Assembly: GCA_044356865.1 (NCBI GenBank)
Contig: JBIKVN010000012.1
Location: 1 to 25,931 of the forward strand
Direction of reading: 5' to 3'
Length of the DNA stretch: 25,931 nt
From: JBEIUL01 sp044356865
GTDB taxonomy: Bacteria > Planctomycetota > Phycisphaerae > Phycisphaerales > SM1A02
Part shown: positions 1-6,256 of the stretch, one piece after another
Layout of the letters: every line of letters begins with the position of its first letter
Numbering within the stretch: the first letter of the stretch is position 1
Position numbers and translations under genes: made by a program
Notes under the pieces: model-generated
What the model was told of the DNA's origin: nothing
Databases searched by the model: none
What the model saw: the letters and a program-made list of their open reading frames with translations, nothing else

Positions 1-1784
1 GAGGCGTTCGAGAGGTACGCGCCCGTCTCGTACTCGCGACGCTGGTTGAAGTCGTCCTCGCGCCAGGCGCTGACGAAGGTCGGGTCGCTGATGTAGGTGC
101 CTTGGGCCTGGAGGTTCCAGCCGCCGCCGAGCGACTCCTGCCATTCGCCGTCGAGGATGCCGCGGAGCCCCGCGTCGACCTCGACGTTCTCTCCGGCCGA
201 GGTGCGGTCGGTGCCGCCGAAGTCGTAGAGCCCGTAGAGGTCGACCTTGCCGTCGCCGAGCGGCCCGCCCAGGTCGAAGTCGAGGCCGAGGCCCGGGCCG
301 CGGGCGAAGAAGCCGTCGACCGAAAGCTCGCCCTCGAGGCCTTCGGGCGGGGCGAGTCCCATGAGCTGGAAGAGATCCCAGTCGGTCTCGACGCCGAGGC
401 CGATCTCGTCTTGGAAACCGACGCTGACGCCGCGGAAGGGCATGCGGGTCGCCTCGCCCTCGTAGCCGCCGAGATTCAGCAGCGGCCGCCCGCCCGCCCG
501 CAGCGAGATCGCGTCGGCCTTGACCCAGGTGCCCTCGTCGTCGCCGGTCGGTTGCGTGACGGTGACCCGCTCGACGCCGATCGAGAGGTGCGGCACGAAG
601 AACTCGCTCGTCGAGACCTCGGCCCGGTCGGCCTCGAAGGTGTCGGCGGCGACCTGCCGCATCTCGGCGGCCCGGGCGAACACGATCGGGAAGCGGGCGT
701 TTCGCGAGGCGGTGCGCAGCACGGCATCGACCACCGTGGCCTTCCGCGTCGCGAAGTCGTAGTAGATCCGCGCGCCGCGCAGCGTGTAGCGCCCGTCGGT
801 CGCGATCACGTTCCCCTCGAGGTAGACGCCGACGAGGTCGGCCGCGGCGATGTCCTTGCGGCGCTCCCGCATGTTCCGCATCGAGTCCGGGGCGACGAAG
901 ATCACGCCCCGCTCCGCCCGCATCTCGAGCCGCTCGAGGCCGCCGGCGCCGCCGATGCCGTCAATCCCGTCCGAGATCCACTCGAGGTTCACGGTGCCCT
1001 CGAGCAGCACGGTGTCGGTCTCTTCCGAGACGGTGATCTCGCGGGCGAAGAACGAGACGGTGGCGGCGGGATCGACCACGGGAATCCGCTCGCGCCGGCT
1101 GACCGGCACGCTCACGCTGTCGACGCCGACTTCGACCGCGGCGGCGGCGGGCGGCGGTTCGATCGGATCGCCCGGCGTCAAGGTGCGAGGCGCGGGAGTC
1201 GCGAGCGAATCGACTTCGGGGCGGACCTCGAGCCGCGCGGTCCGGGCGGCAAGCTGCCCGGCGAGCCGTCGCTGGTACTCGGCGAGGCGGCGTTCGCCCC
1301 GCAGGAGCAGGCTGCGCTCGTCGGGCATCCGCCGCTCGGTGATCGCGGTCCGCAGGACCACCTCGCCGCGGGCGCTTGCGGTGACCAGCAGGTCGCGCCC
1401 GCTCGCCCCGAAGCCGGCCCGCGCCGTCGGCTCGCGGACCTCGTCGAAGTAGAGGGCGATCTGGTTCACCGTGCCGTCGGCGGTCGGGAGGCGGTTGATC
1501 CACACCAGGGCCCGGTCGGCGTGGAACTGGTACGCCCCGAGCGAGATCCGCACGTCGCGGTCGATCTGCAGCCGCTGGGTGTCGCCGGCCTTCCAGGCGA
1601 AGACGCGGCCTCCCGAGATCGTGCAGTCGCTCGCGAGCGGCACGATCGGCAGCACGAACCCGCCCAGCTGCCGGCCGTTCGCGGGAAACGACTGCATCTC
1701 GACGCGTTCATCCTGGGCCGTCACCGTCCCGACCGGCGCCAGCGCGGCGGCCAGCGAAACGAGGATCCGGAAGGCCTTCGGCAC
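1..1784 (-). CDS. LptD-like outer-membrane LPS assembly protein, 3' part cut by window edge
   Basis: A continuous minus-strand frame of 594 codons runs from a GTG at 1784 off the left edge. The N-terminus is a signal peptide: basic start, hydrophobic stretch (ILVSLAAALAPVG), likely cut at TVTA|QDE near residue 23. About 140 less recognisable residues follow. Next come OstA/LptA-like beta-strand repeats (for example FFAREITVSEETDTVLLEG and LVGVYLEGNVIATDGRY), and finally the start of an LptD-like barrel around residues 560-594, with the pattern YISDPTFVSAWREDDFNQRR. LptD inserts lipopolysaccharide into the outer leaflet of the outer membrane. It lies 16 bases after the ubiA-like stop, so it may be cotranscribed, but a TATCCT hexamer sits 7 bases before its GTG. 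No Shine-Dalgarno is visible. The family call rests on motif pattern only; the C-terminal barrel is outside the window. Confidence 0.75.
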   Translation of the reverse strand, partial: MPKAFRILVSLAAALAPVGTVTAQDERVEMQSFPANGRQLGGFVLPIVPLASDCTISGGRVFAWKAGDTQRLQIDRDVRISLGAYQFHADRALVWINRLPTADGTVNQIALYFDEVREPTARAGFGASGRDLLVTASARGEVVLRTAITERRMPDERSLLLRGERRLAEYQRRLAGQLAARTARLEVRPEVDSLATPAPRTLTPGDPIEPPPAAAAVEVGVDSVSVPVSRRERIPVVDPAATVSFFAREITVSEETDTVLLEGTVNLEWISDGIDGIGGAGGLERLEMRAERGVIFVAPDSMRNMRERRKDIAAADLVGVYLEGNVIATDGRYTLRGARIYYDFATRKATVVDAVLRTASRNARFPIVFARAAEMRQVAADTFEADRAEVSTSEFFVPHLSIGVERVTVTQPTGDDEGTWVKADAISLRAGGRPLLNLGGYEGEATRMPFRGVSVGFQDEIGLGVETDWDLFQLMGLAPPEGLEGELSVDGFFARGPGLGLDFDLGGPLGDGKVDLYGLYDFGGTDRTSAGENVEVDAGLRGILDGEWQESLGGGWNLQAQGTYISDPTFVSAWREDDFNQRREYETGAYLSNA

Positions 1785-1791
1785 GCGGCGG

Positions 1792-1797
1792 AGGATA
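1792..1797 (-). promoter_or_regulatory. -10-like TATCCT before the LptD-like gene
   Basis: TATCCT on the minus strand lies 7 bases before the GTG at 1784, in the 16-base gap after the ubiA-like stop. If used, the transcript would start about one base before the start codon. There is no clear -35. Confidence 0.4.
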
Positions 1798-1800
1798 CCG

Positions 1801-2775
1801 TCAGCCCGTGCGGTACTCGGGCGGCTGCTGGATCGCGCTGACCAGTTCCTTCGTGACGGTCATCGCGACGAATCCGCCCGCGGCCACGCCGCCCAGCATC
1901 AGGGCCTGCGGCCAGAGCTCCCGCGAGGCGAGCCACGCCACCGCGTAGAGCGATTGCCACATCGCGCCGTAGCGGAGGACTTTTTCGGCGGCCGCCTCGC
2001 CGCGGGAGTGCCGGACTTTCGCCCCGACGGTGATCGCGAATCCCGCCACCGCCGCCACCACCCACAGCAGGCCCGGCCACGGGCCGCCGTCGCTGTCTCG
2101 CCACCACGACCCGTGCGTCCAGCCCCAGCCGAGGATCGTCGCGCTCCAGATCGCCCAGCCGGCCAGCGTCACGGCCAGGGCCCGGCCGCCGGTACGCGGC
2201 CGCTTGTCGGCCAGGCGGTGGACCAGGATCGTCACCGCCGTCGCGTGCGTCATCGAAAGCCAGATCGGCGGCGTGAAGCTGAAGACCACGTTCGGGATGA
2301 CCATCGTCGCCGCGTGCACCAGCCCGAAGGTGATGAACCCGGCCGCGGGCAGGAAGCGGGCGGCGGCCATGTAGAAGACGATGCCGAGCGCGGTCAGGGC
2401 CGCGAGGGCCACCCCGCCCGGACCGAACGCGAACGCCGCCAGCACCGCCGCCGCGAGGCAGATGTTCGCCACGATGATCGCCTGCTGCGGCGAGATCCGG
2501 CCCGCGGCGATCGGCCGGTCGCGGCGGAAGCCCCGGTCGAGCCGCACGTCGAGCACGTCGTTCAGCGTCGCCCCGAAGGTGAAGAGCCCGACTGCGACCG
2601 CCAGCCCCGCCGCCAGCGCGACCGCGATCGGCAGCTGCGAAACCGGGCGATCGGACATCGCCGGATCGGCCCGGGTGAGCAGGATCACCAGCCAGACGTC
2701 GGCGATCGCCCCGTAGGCCATGGTCAGCCGGGTCAGCTGCACCGCGGTGACCAGCCGGAGGATCGTGCGACGCAT
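1801..2775 (-). CDS. UbiA-family membrane prenyltransferase
   Basis: 324 residues, polytopic. The signature of the family is intact at residues 72-88: N72-D73-x2-D76-x3-D80, then R84-R85-D86-R87-P88. This aspartate-rich loop binds Mg2+ and the prenyl diphosphate. About eight or nine hydrophobic segments follow the usual UbiA pattern. Members transfer prenyl chains to aromatic or other acceptors (quinone, heme O, ether lipids or decaprenylphosphoryl sugars), and the substrate cannot be told from the sequence. I chose the ATG at 2775. The open frame extends upstream to 2829, but that part overlaps the divergent promoter region, and a TACCAT hexamer is placed 7 bases before this ATG. The gene is divergent from ribH and is followed by the LptD-like gene. 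Confidence 0.85.
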   Translation of the reverse strand: MRRTILRLVTAVQLTRLTMAYGAIADVWLVILLTRADPAMSDRPVSQLPIAVALAAGLAVAVGLFTFGATLNDVLDVRLDRGFRRDRPIAAGRISPQQAIIVANICLAAAVLAAFAFGPGGVALAALTALGIVFYMAAARFLPAAGFITFGLVHAATMVIPNVVFSFTPPIWLSMTHATAVTILVHRLADKRPRTGGRALAVTLAGWAIWSATILGWGWTHGSWWRDSDGGPWPGLLWVVAAVAGFAITVGAKVRHSRGEAAAEKVLRYGAMWQSLYAVAWLASRELWPQALMLGGVAAGGFVAMTVTKELVSAIQQPPEYRTG

Positions 2776-2782
2776 GGGTCCG

Positions 2783-2788
2783 ATGGTA
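2783..2788 (-). promoter_or_regulatory. -10-like TACCAT for ubiA-like gene
   Basis: Minus-strand TACCAT, 7 bases before the ATG at 2775, with no Shine-Dalgarno and no recognisable -35. The predicted leader is about one base. Confidence 0.5.
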
Positions 2789-2811
2789 CGGCCGCCTCCG
2801 CAGGAAGGCCC

Positions 2812-2817
2812 TACCAT
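2812..2817 (+). promoter_or_regulatory. -10-like TACCAT for ribH operon
   Basis: The same hexamer as on the opposite strand, here 10 bases before the ATG at 2828. It overlaps a possible alternative ATG at 2816, which argues for the later start. No -35 is visible. The predicted leader is about 4 bases. Confidence 0.5.
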
Positions 2818-2827
2818 GCCCGCCTCC

Positions 2828-3319
2828 ATGCGGGTCAGCCTTCCTCTCCAGCCCCAGGCCTACGGCAAGCGGGTCGCGATCGTGACCAGCCGCTACCACG
2901 ACGCGATCACCGGCCGCCTCGCCGACGGGGCCGTCCGTGCCTTCCTCGCCGCCGGCGGCCGCGAGGAGGATGTCATCCGGGCCGACGCCCCGGGTTCCTT
3001 CGAGCTTCCGGTGATCGCCGCGGCCTACGCCCGCCGCCCCGACATCGATGCGGTCATCACCCTCGGCCTCGTGCTGCAGGGCGAGACCACGCACGACCGC
3101 TACATCTGCGACTCGGTCGCCCAGGCGATCCAGGACCTGTCGCTCGAGACCGGCACGCCGGTCGCGTTCGGCCTGCTCACCTGCCAGTCGATGGAACAGG
3201 CCGAGGCCCGCGCCGGCGGTTCGCACGGCAACAAGGGCGAGGAGGCGATGAATGCGGCGCTGCTGGCCGCGACCGCCGTCGAGGCCGCCCGCCGCGTGCC
3301 GCGGGGAGGGCCCCGATGA
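2828..3319 (+). CDS. ribH: 6,7-dimethyl-8-ribityllumazine synthase
   Basis: 163 residues, near the usual 150-165. It condenses 5-amino-6-ribitylaminouracil with 3,4-dihydroxybutanone phosphate in the penultimate step of riboflavin synthesis. Visible marks are RVAIVTSRYHDAI near the N-terminus, the substrate loop PGSFELP (residues 55-61), GETTH with the catalytic His89, and the C-terminal HGNKGEEA, which in the family is part of the active site shared between subunits. Position 84 is Gln in LQGET where most members have IRGET. An in-frame ATG at 2816 is possible; I prefer 2828 because the -10-like TACCAT overlaps 2816. The stop overlaps the nusB start as ATGA. ribH-nusB is a very common gene pair. 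Confidence 0.95.
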   Translation: MRVSLPLQPQAYGKRVAIVTSRYHDAITGRLADGAVRAFLAAGGREEDVIRADAPGSFELPVIAAAYARRPDIDAVITLGLVLQGETTHDRYICDSVAQAIQDLSLETGTPVAFGLLTCQSMEQAEARAGGSHGNKGEEAMNAALLAATAVEAARRVPRGGPR

Positions 3320-3822
3320 ACCCGGCCGACCTGCGGGCGGTGCGGCGCTGCGCGCTGCTCGCGATGTACCAGTTCGACCTCGGCGGCGAGCCGTCGCACG
3401 ACGAGATCGCGCGGTCGCTGCGCGACCTCGACGCCCGCGACGAGGGCGAACGCCTGCCCGACGAGCCGCCCGGCCGCGACCTGGGCGAGGACTGGCCCGG
3501 CACCGCCGAGCAGCGGAAACGCGGGCTCGATCTCGCGACCCTCGCGTGGGAGTTCCGCGACGAGGCCGACGCCGCGGTACGGCCGCTGGTGACCGAGTGG
3601 CCGACCCACCGGCAGCCGGCCCTCGACCGGAACATCCTGCGACTGGCGTGGTACGAGTTCGTCCACGGCGGCGTGCCCGCGAAGGTCGCGATCGTCGAGG
3701 CGGTCGAGCTGGCCAAGGAATTCTGCGGCGAGAACAGCCCGCGCTTCCTGAATGGCGTGCTCGATCGCGTGTGGAAGTCGCGGGAGGGCAAGGTCCAGGC
3801 GCCGGCGGGCGGAGGGACCTGA
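3316..3822 (+). CDS. nusB: Transcription antitermination factor NusB
   Basis: 168 residues; NusB is usually about 140. It binds the BoxA RNA together with NusE (ribosomal protein S10) in rRNA antitermination complexes. The N-terminal RRCALLAMYQFDLGG and the C-terminal half (DRNILRLAWYEF, then VAIVEAVELAKEFC and SPRFLNGVLDRV) match the family closely. The extra length is a charged, acidic, probably flexible insertion at about residues 28-62, between the first helices. The ATG start overlaps the ribH stop by four bases, so translation is likely coupled. Confidence 0.93.
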   Translation: MNPADLRAVRRCALLAMYQFDLGGEPSHDEIARSLRDLDARDEGERLPDEPPGRDLGEDWPGTAEQRKRGLDLATLAWEFRDEADAAVRPLVTEWPTHRQPALDRNILRLAWYEFVHGGVPAKVAIVEAVELAKEFCGENSPRFLNGVLDRVWKSREGKVQAPAGGGT

Positions 3823-3823
3823 G

Positions 3824-4753
3824 GTGGGCCTTTTTCGTTCGGCCGTCGCGGCCCTGAAGCGGGGCATCGCCCGCACCGCCGAGGCGATCGGCGGCGGATT
3901 CCGCAGCCTGCTTCGCGGCCGGCAGCTTGACGAGGCGCTCATCGACGAGATCGAGCGACGCCTGATTGCCGCCGATGTCGGAGTGAAGGCCACCCGCGAG
4001 ATCGTCACGCGGCTGCGCGAGGACTTCCGGGCCGGCCGCATCGCGAAGGGCGACGAGGCCCTCGAGTTCCTCAAGACGAGCCTCAAGAGCCGCTGGGGCG
4101 TGGAAGACCGCCGCCTGGCGACCGCCGCGGCGAAACCGACGGTGATCCTCGTGGTGGGCGTGAACGGCGCGGGCAAGACCACCAGCGTCGCGAAGATCGC
4201 GAAGAGCCTGCGCGACGAGGGCCGCACCGTGCTGCTGGCCGCCGCCGACACCTTCCGCGCCGGCGCGGTCGCCCAGCTCTCGATCTGGGCCGAGCGGCTC
4301 GGCGTCGAGATCGTGAAGGGAGCCGCGAACGCCGACCCGGCCGCGGTCGCCTTCGACGCCACCGAGGCGGCCCTTGCCCGCGGCGTCGACGTGCTGCTCA
4401 TCGACACCGCGGGCCGGCTGCACACCCAGGAACACCTGATGCGGCAGCTCACGAAGATCCGCACCGTCGTCGCCAAGCGGATCCCCGGCGCCCCGCACGA
4501 GACGCTGCTCGTGCTGGACGCGACCAGCGGCCAGGTCGCGCTCGAGCAGGCCCGCATCTTCAAGGAGGCCGCGAACGTCACCGGAATCTTCCTCGCGAAG
4601 CTCGACGGCACCGCGAAGGGCGGCATCGTGGTGGCGATCCGCGACGCGGTCGACGTCCCGGTCAAGCTGGTCGGCGTCGGCGAGACCCCCGACGACGTCG
4701 AGCCGTTCGACCCCGATCGCTTCGTCGAGGGGATGTTCGCCGCCGAGGATTGA
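3824..4753 (+). CDS. ftsY: Signal recognition particle receptor FtsY (SRP GTPase)
   Basis: 309 residues from a GTG two bases after the nusB stop, preceded by GGAGGG at 3811-3816 inside nusB. FtsY docks SRP-bound ribosomes at the inner membrane. NG domain: helical N part over residues 1-100, P-loop GVNGAGKTT at 112-120, DTFRAGAVAQL, DTAGR at 194-198, and KLDGTAKGG from 259. The C-terminus has the FtsY-type GVGETPDDVEPFDPDRFVEGMF. The guanine-specificity motif reads AKLD rather than the usual TKLD. The acidic A domain of the E. coli protein is absent and the protein starts with a short amphipathic helix (GLFRSAVAALKRGI), as in many compact FtsY proteins that bind the membrane directly. Confidence 0.95.
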   Translation: MGLFRSAVAALKRGIARTAEAIGGGFRSLLRGRQLDEALIDEIERRLIAADVGVKATREIVTRLREDFRAGRIAKGDEALEFLKTSLKSRWGVEDRRLATAAAKPTVILVVGVNGAGKTTSVAKIAKSLRDEGRTVLLAAADTFRAGAVAQLSIWAERLGVEIVKGAANADPAAVAFDATEAALARGVDVLLIDTAGRLHTQEHLMRQLTKIRTVVAKRIPGAPHETLLVLDATSGQVALEQARIFKEAANVTGIFLAKLDGTAKGGIVVAIRDAVDVPVKLVGVGETPDDVEPFDPDRFVEGMFAAED

Positions 4754-4790
4754 GGCTCCGGCCGGCCGAAACCGCCCCCGGCCGCGTCCC

Positions 4791-4802
4791 GAAACCGGTT
4801 TC
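4791..4802. repeat. 12-base perfect palindrome in ftsY-pseudopilin gap
   Basis: GAAACCGGTTTC reads the same on both strands. It lies 38 bases after ftsY and about 60 bases upstream of the TATAAA box of the pseudopilin gene. It could be an operator, or part of a weak transcription end, but there is no T-tract. The rest of 4754-4886 shows no gene. Confidence 0.35.
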
Positions 4803-4862
4803 CGCCGGGAAGAATCGCTCCGGCCGTCCCCGAGCCGATGGAACCCCCTCCGGGACGTCCTC

Positions 4863-4868
4863 TATAAA
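4863..4868 (+). promoter_or_regulatory. -10-like TATAAA for pseudopilin operon
   Basis: TATAAA stands out in a very GC-rich gap and ends 18 bases before the ATG at 4887. AAGGAAG at 4867-4873 is purine-rich but too far from the start for an ideal ribosome site. No -35 is recognisable. Confidence 0.45.
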
Positions 4869-4886
4869 GGAAGCCCCCGCCCCGCC

Positions 4887-5537
4887 ATGCCGACCGCCCC
4901 GCCCATCCGCCGCGCCTTCACCCTCGTCGAGATGATCGTGACGATGGGCGTGATCGTCGTGCTCATGGGCGTGATGATCCCGACGCTCAAGGGCATCCAG
5001 GCCGAGGCCCGTTCGGCCGGCTGCATGAGCAACCTGCGGCAGATCGGCACCGCGATCGAGGTCTACCGGCAGCGGAACCGGGATCTCCTGCCGATGTGCG
5101 AGTTCATTCCGGTGGCCACCGAGGACGGTCCGCAGGGCGGCCTGCCGAACCTGCTCGACGGCACGCTCGCCAAGGACTCGCCGGTCTGGAAATGCCCGGC
5201 CGACTTCGACGAGGACGAGTCGCTCTCGACCGGCACGAGTTACCTCTACCTGCCCGGCCTCATCCGCTTCACGCCGCAGATCCAGCTGGCGACGCAGCAG
5301 GCGATGATTCCCTACCTGATGAACCCGGCGATGACCGAACGCATGCGCACCCGCATGCGGAACGACACCGAATCGAAGCTCGTCTCGCTGTTCTACGAGA
5401 AGACGCCCGAGTCGTTCGCGATCGTGACCGACAGCCAGGATCGCCACGCCTACGGCGACCGCAATCCGCGGAACGCCCTGTATCTCGACGGCGGGGTGCG
5501 GGTGCTGCAGGCGTCCGACGAGGAGGCGGTGGACTGA
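4887..5537 (+). CDS. Type IV pilin / type II secretion pseudopilin-like protein
   Basis: 216 residues. The N-terminus is a class III signal: ten residues ending RRA, then FTLVEMIVTMGVIVVLMGVMIP. A prepilin peptidase would cut before Phe11 and methylate it, and Glu at +5 is present. Position -1 is Ala rather than the usual Gly, which is tolerated in some pilins. The remainder is a soluble head with a CMSNLRQIGTAIEVY helix, typical of planctomycete pseudopilins. The tail NPRNALYLDGGVRVL resembles the H-X9-DG tail common in planctomycetes, but with Asp at the His position. It is first in an operon with the genes at 5537 and 6253; its stop shares a base with the next ATG (TGATG). Whether it serves secretion, pili or another surface structure is unknown. 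Confidence 0.85.
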   Translation: MPTAPPIRRAFTLVEMIVTMGVIVVLMGVMIPTLKGIQAEARSAGCMSNLRQIGTAIEVYRQRNRDLLPMCEFIPVATEDGPQGGLPNLLDGTLAKDSPVWKCPADFDEDESLSTGTSYLYLPGLIRFTPQIQLATQQAMIPYLMNPAMTERMRTRMRNDTESKLVSLFYEKTPESFAIVTDSQDRHAYGDRNPRNALYLDGGVRVLQASDEEAVD

Positions 5538-6256
5538 TGGCTCTTGAATACGCCGGGATCCGTGATCGCCTCGACGAGTGGCTGGTCGAGCACCGCAAGC
5601 GGCTGGGGCAGGGGCTCGGCGGGCTGGCCCTGTTCGCGCTGCTGGGGGGCGGGGTGTACTGGTGGGTCGAGGTCCGTTTCCGCCCGCCGCCGTCGATCTT
5701 CGATTCGCCGTTCGACGACGTGCTTGGCTACCTCTCGCTCGACGACTTCAGCAAGCTTCCGCTGAAGGACCGCATCGCGTTCATGATCGAGCTTTCCGAC
5801 CGCTTCCGCGGAATCTCGCAGGACGAGTCGGTGGTGATGGCCGGCTTCTTCGCGGGCCTCACCGGTCCGACCCGCGAGCAGCTGCGGCAGAACGCCCGCG
5901 AGCTCGCCCGCGACATCCTCGCCGAGGGGGCGGCGCAGTACGTGAACCTGCCGAAGTCCGAGCAGGCCAAGTTCCTCGACGGCTGGCTGGTCGAGTGGAC
6001 CAAGACCGCCGAGCGGATGGCCACCGGCAAGGTCGACGACAAGAGCGACCAGCAGCGGCTCGACGAGATGAAGGGCCAGGCGAAGCGGGATTCGACCCGC
6101 GAGCGGAACCCGGACCGGCTGGGCTCGCTCACCGAGGGTTCGGCGAGTCGTTTCCTCGACTTCTGGTCGAGCGACGTCGAGACCGCGGCAAGTCCCCGGC
6201 AGCAGGGACAGATCACCCGCTTCATGACCGACCTGCGGACCCACATGACGAAGTGA
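5537..6256 (+). CDS. Single-pass membrane protein of unknown function
   Basis: 239 residues with no family I recognise. A short charged N-terminal part (residues 1-25, probably cytoplasmic) precedes one membrane helix at about 26-44 (GLGGLALFALLGGGVYWWV). The remaining 190 residues form a charged, mostly helical domain, likely outside the inner membrane. It contains repeated DR.RG and Gln/Lys-rich stretches and no cysteines. The start overlaps the pseudopilin stop by one base and its own stop overlaps the hrpB GTG, so the three are probably translated together. The membrane anchor and position suggest an accessory protein for the pseudopilin, but this is inference from position alone. Confidence 0.8.
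   Translation: MALEYAGIRDRLDEWLVEHRKRLGQGLGGLALFALLGGGVYWWVEVRFRPPPSIFDSPFDDVLGYLSLDDFSKLPLKDRIAFMIELSDRFRGISQDESVVMAGFFAGLTGPTREQLRQNARELARDILAEGAAQYVNLPKSEQAKFLDGWLVEWTKTAERMATGKVDDKSDQQRLDEMKGQAKRDSTRERNPDRLGSLTEGSASRFLDFWSSDVETAASPRQQGQITRFMTDLRTHMTK

Noticed and set aside
102..1841. 579-residue plus-strand open frame at the left edge
   Set aside because: The minus strand carries a signal peptide and OstA/LptD-like strands in one uninterrupted frame; the plus frame is its shadow.
2816..2818. Alternative ribH ATG
   Set aside because: It overlaps the probable -10 hexamer and would add four residues that family members do not need.
1721..4498. 925-residue minus-strand open frame across ubiA, ribH, nusB and ftsY
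   Set aside because: It crosses four well-recognised genes and has low-complexity Arg/Ala/Gly composition.
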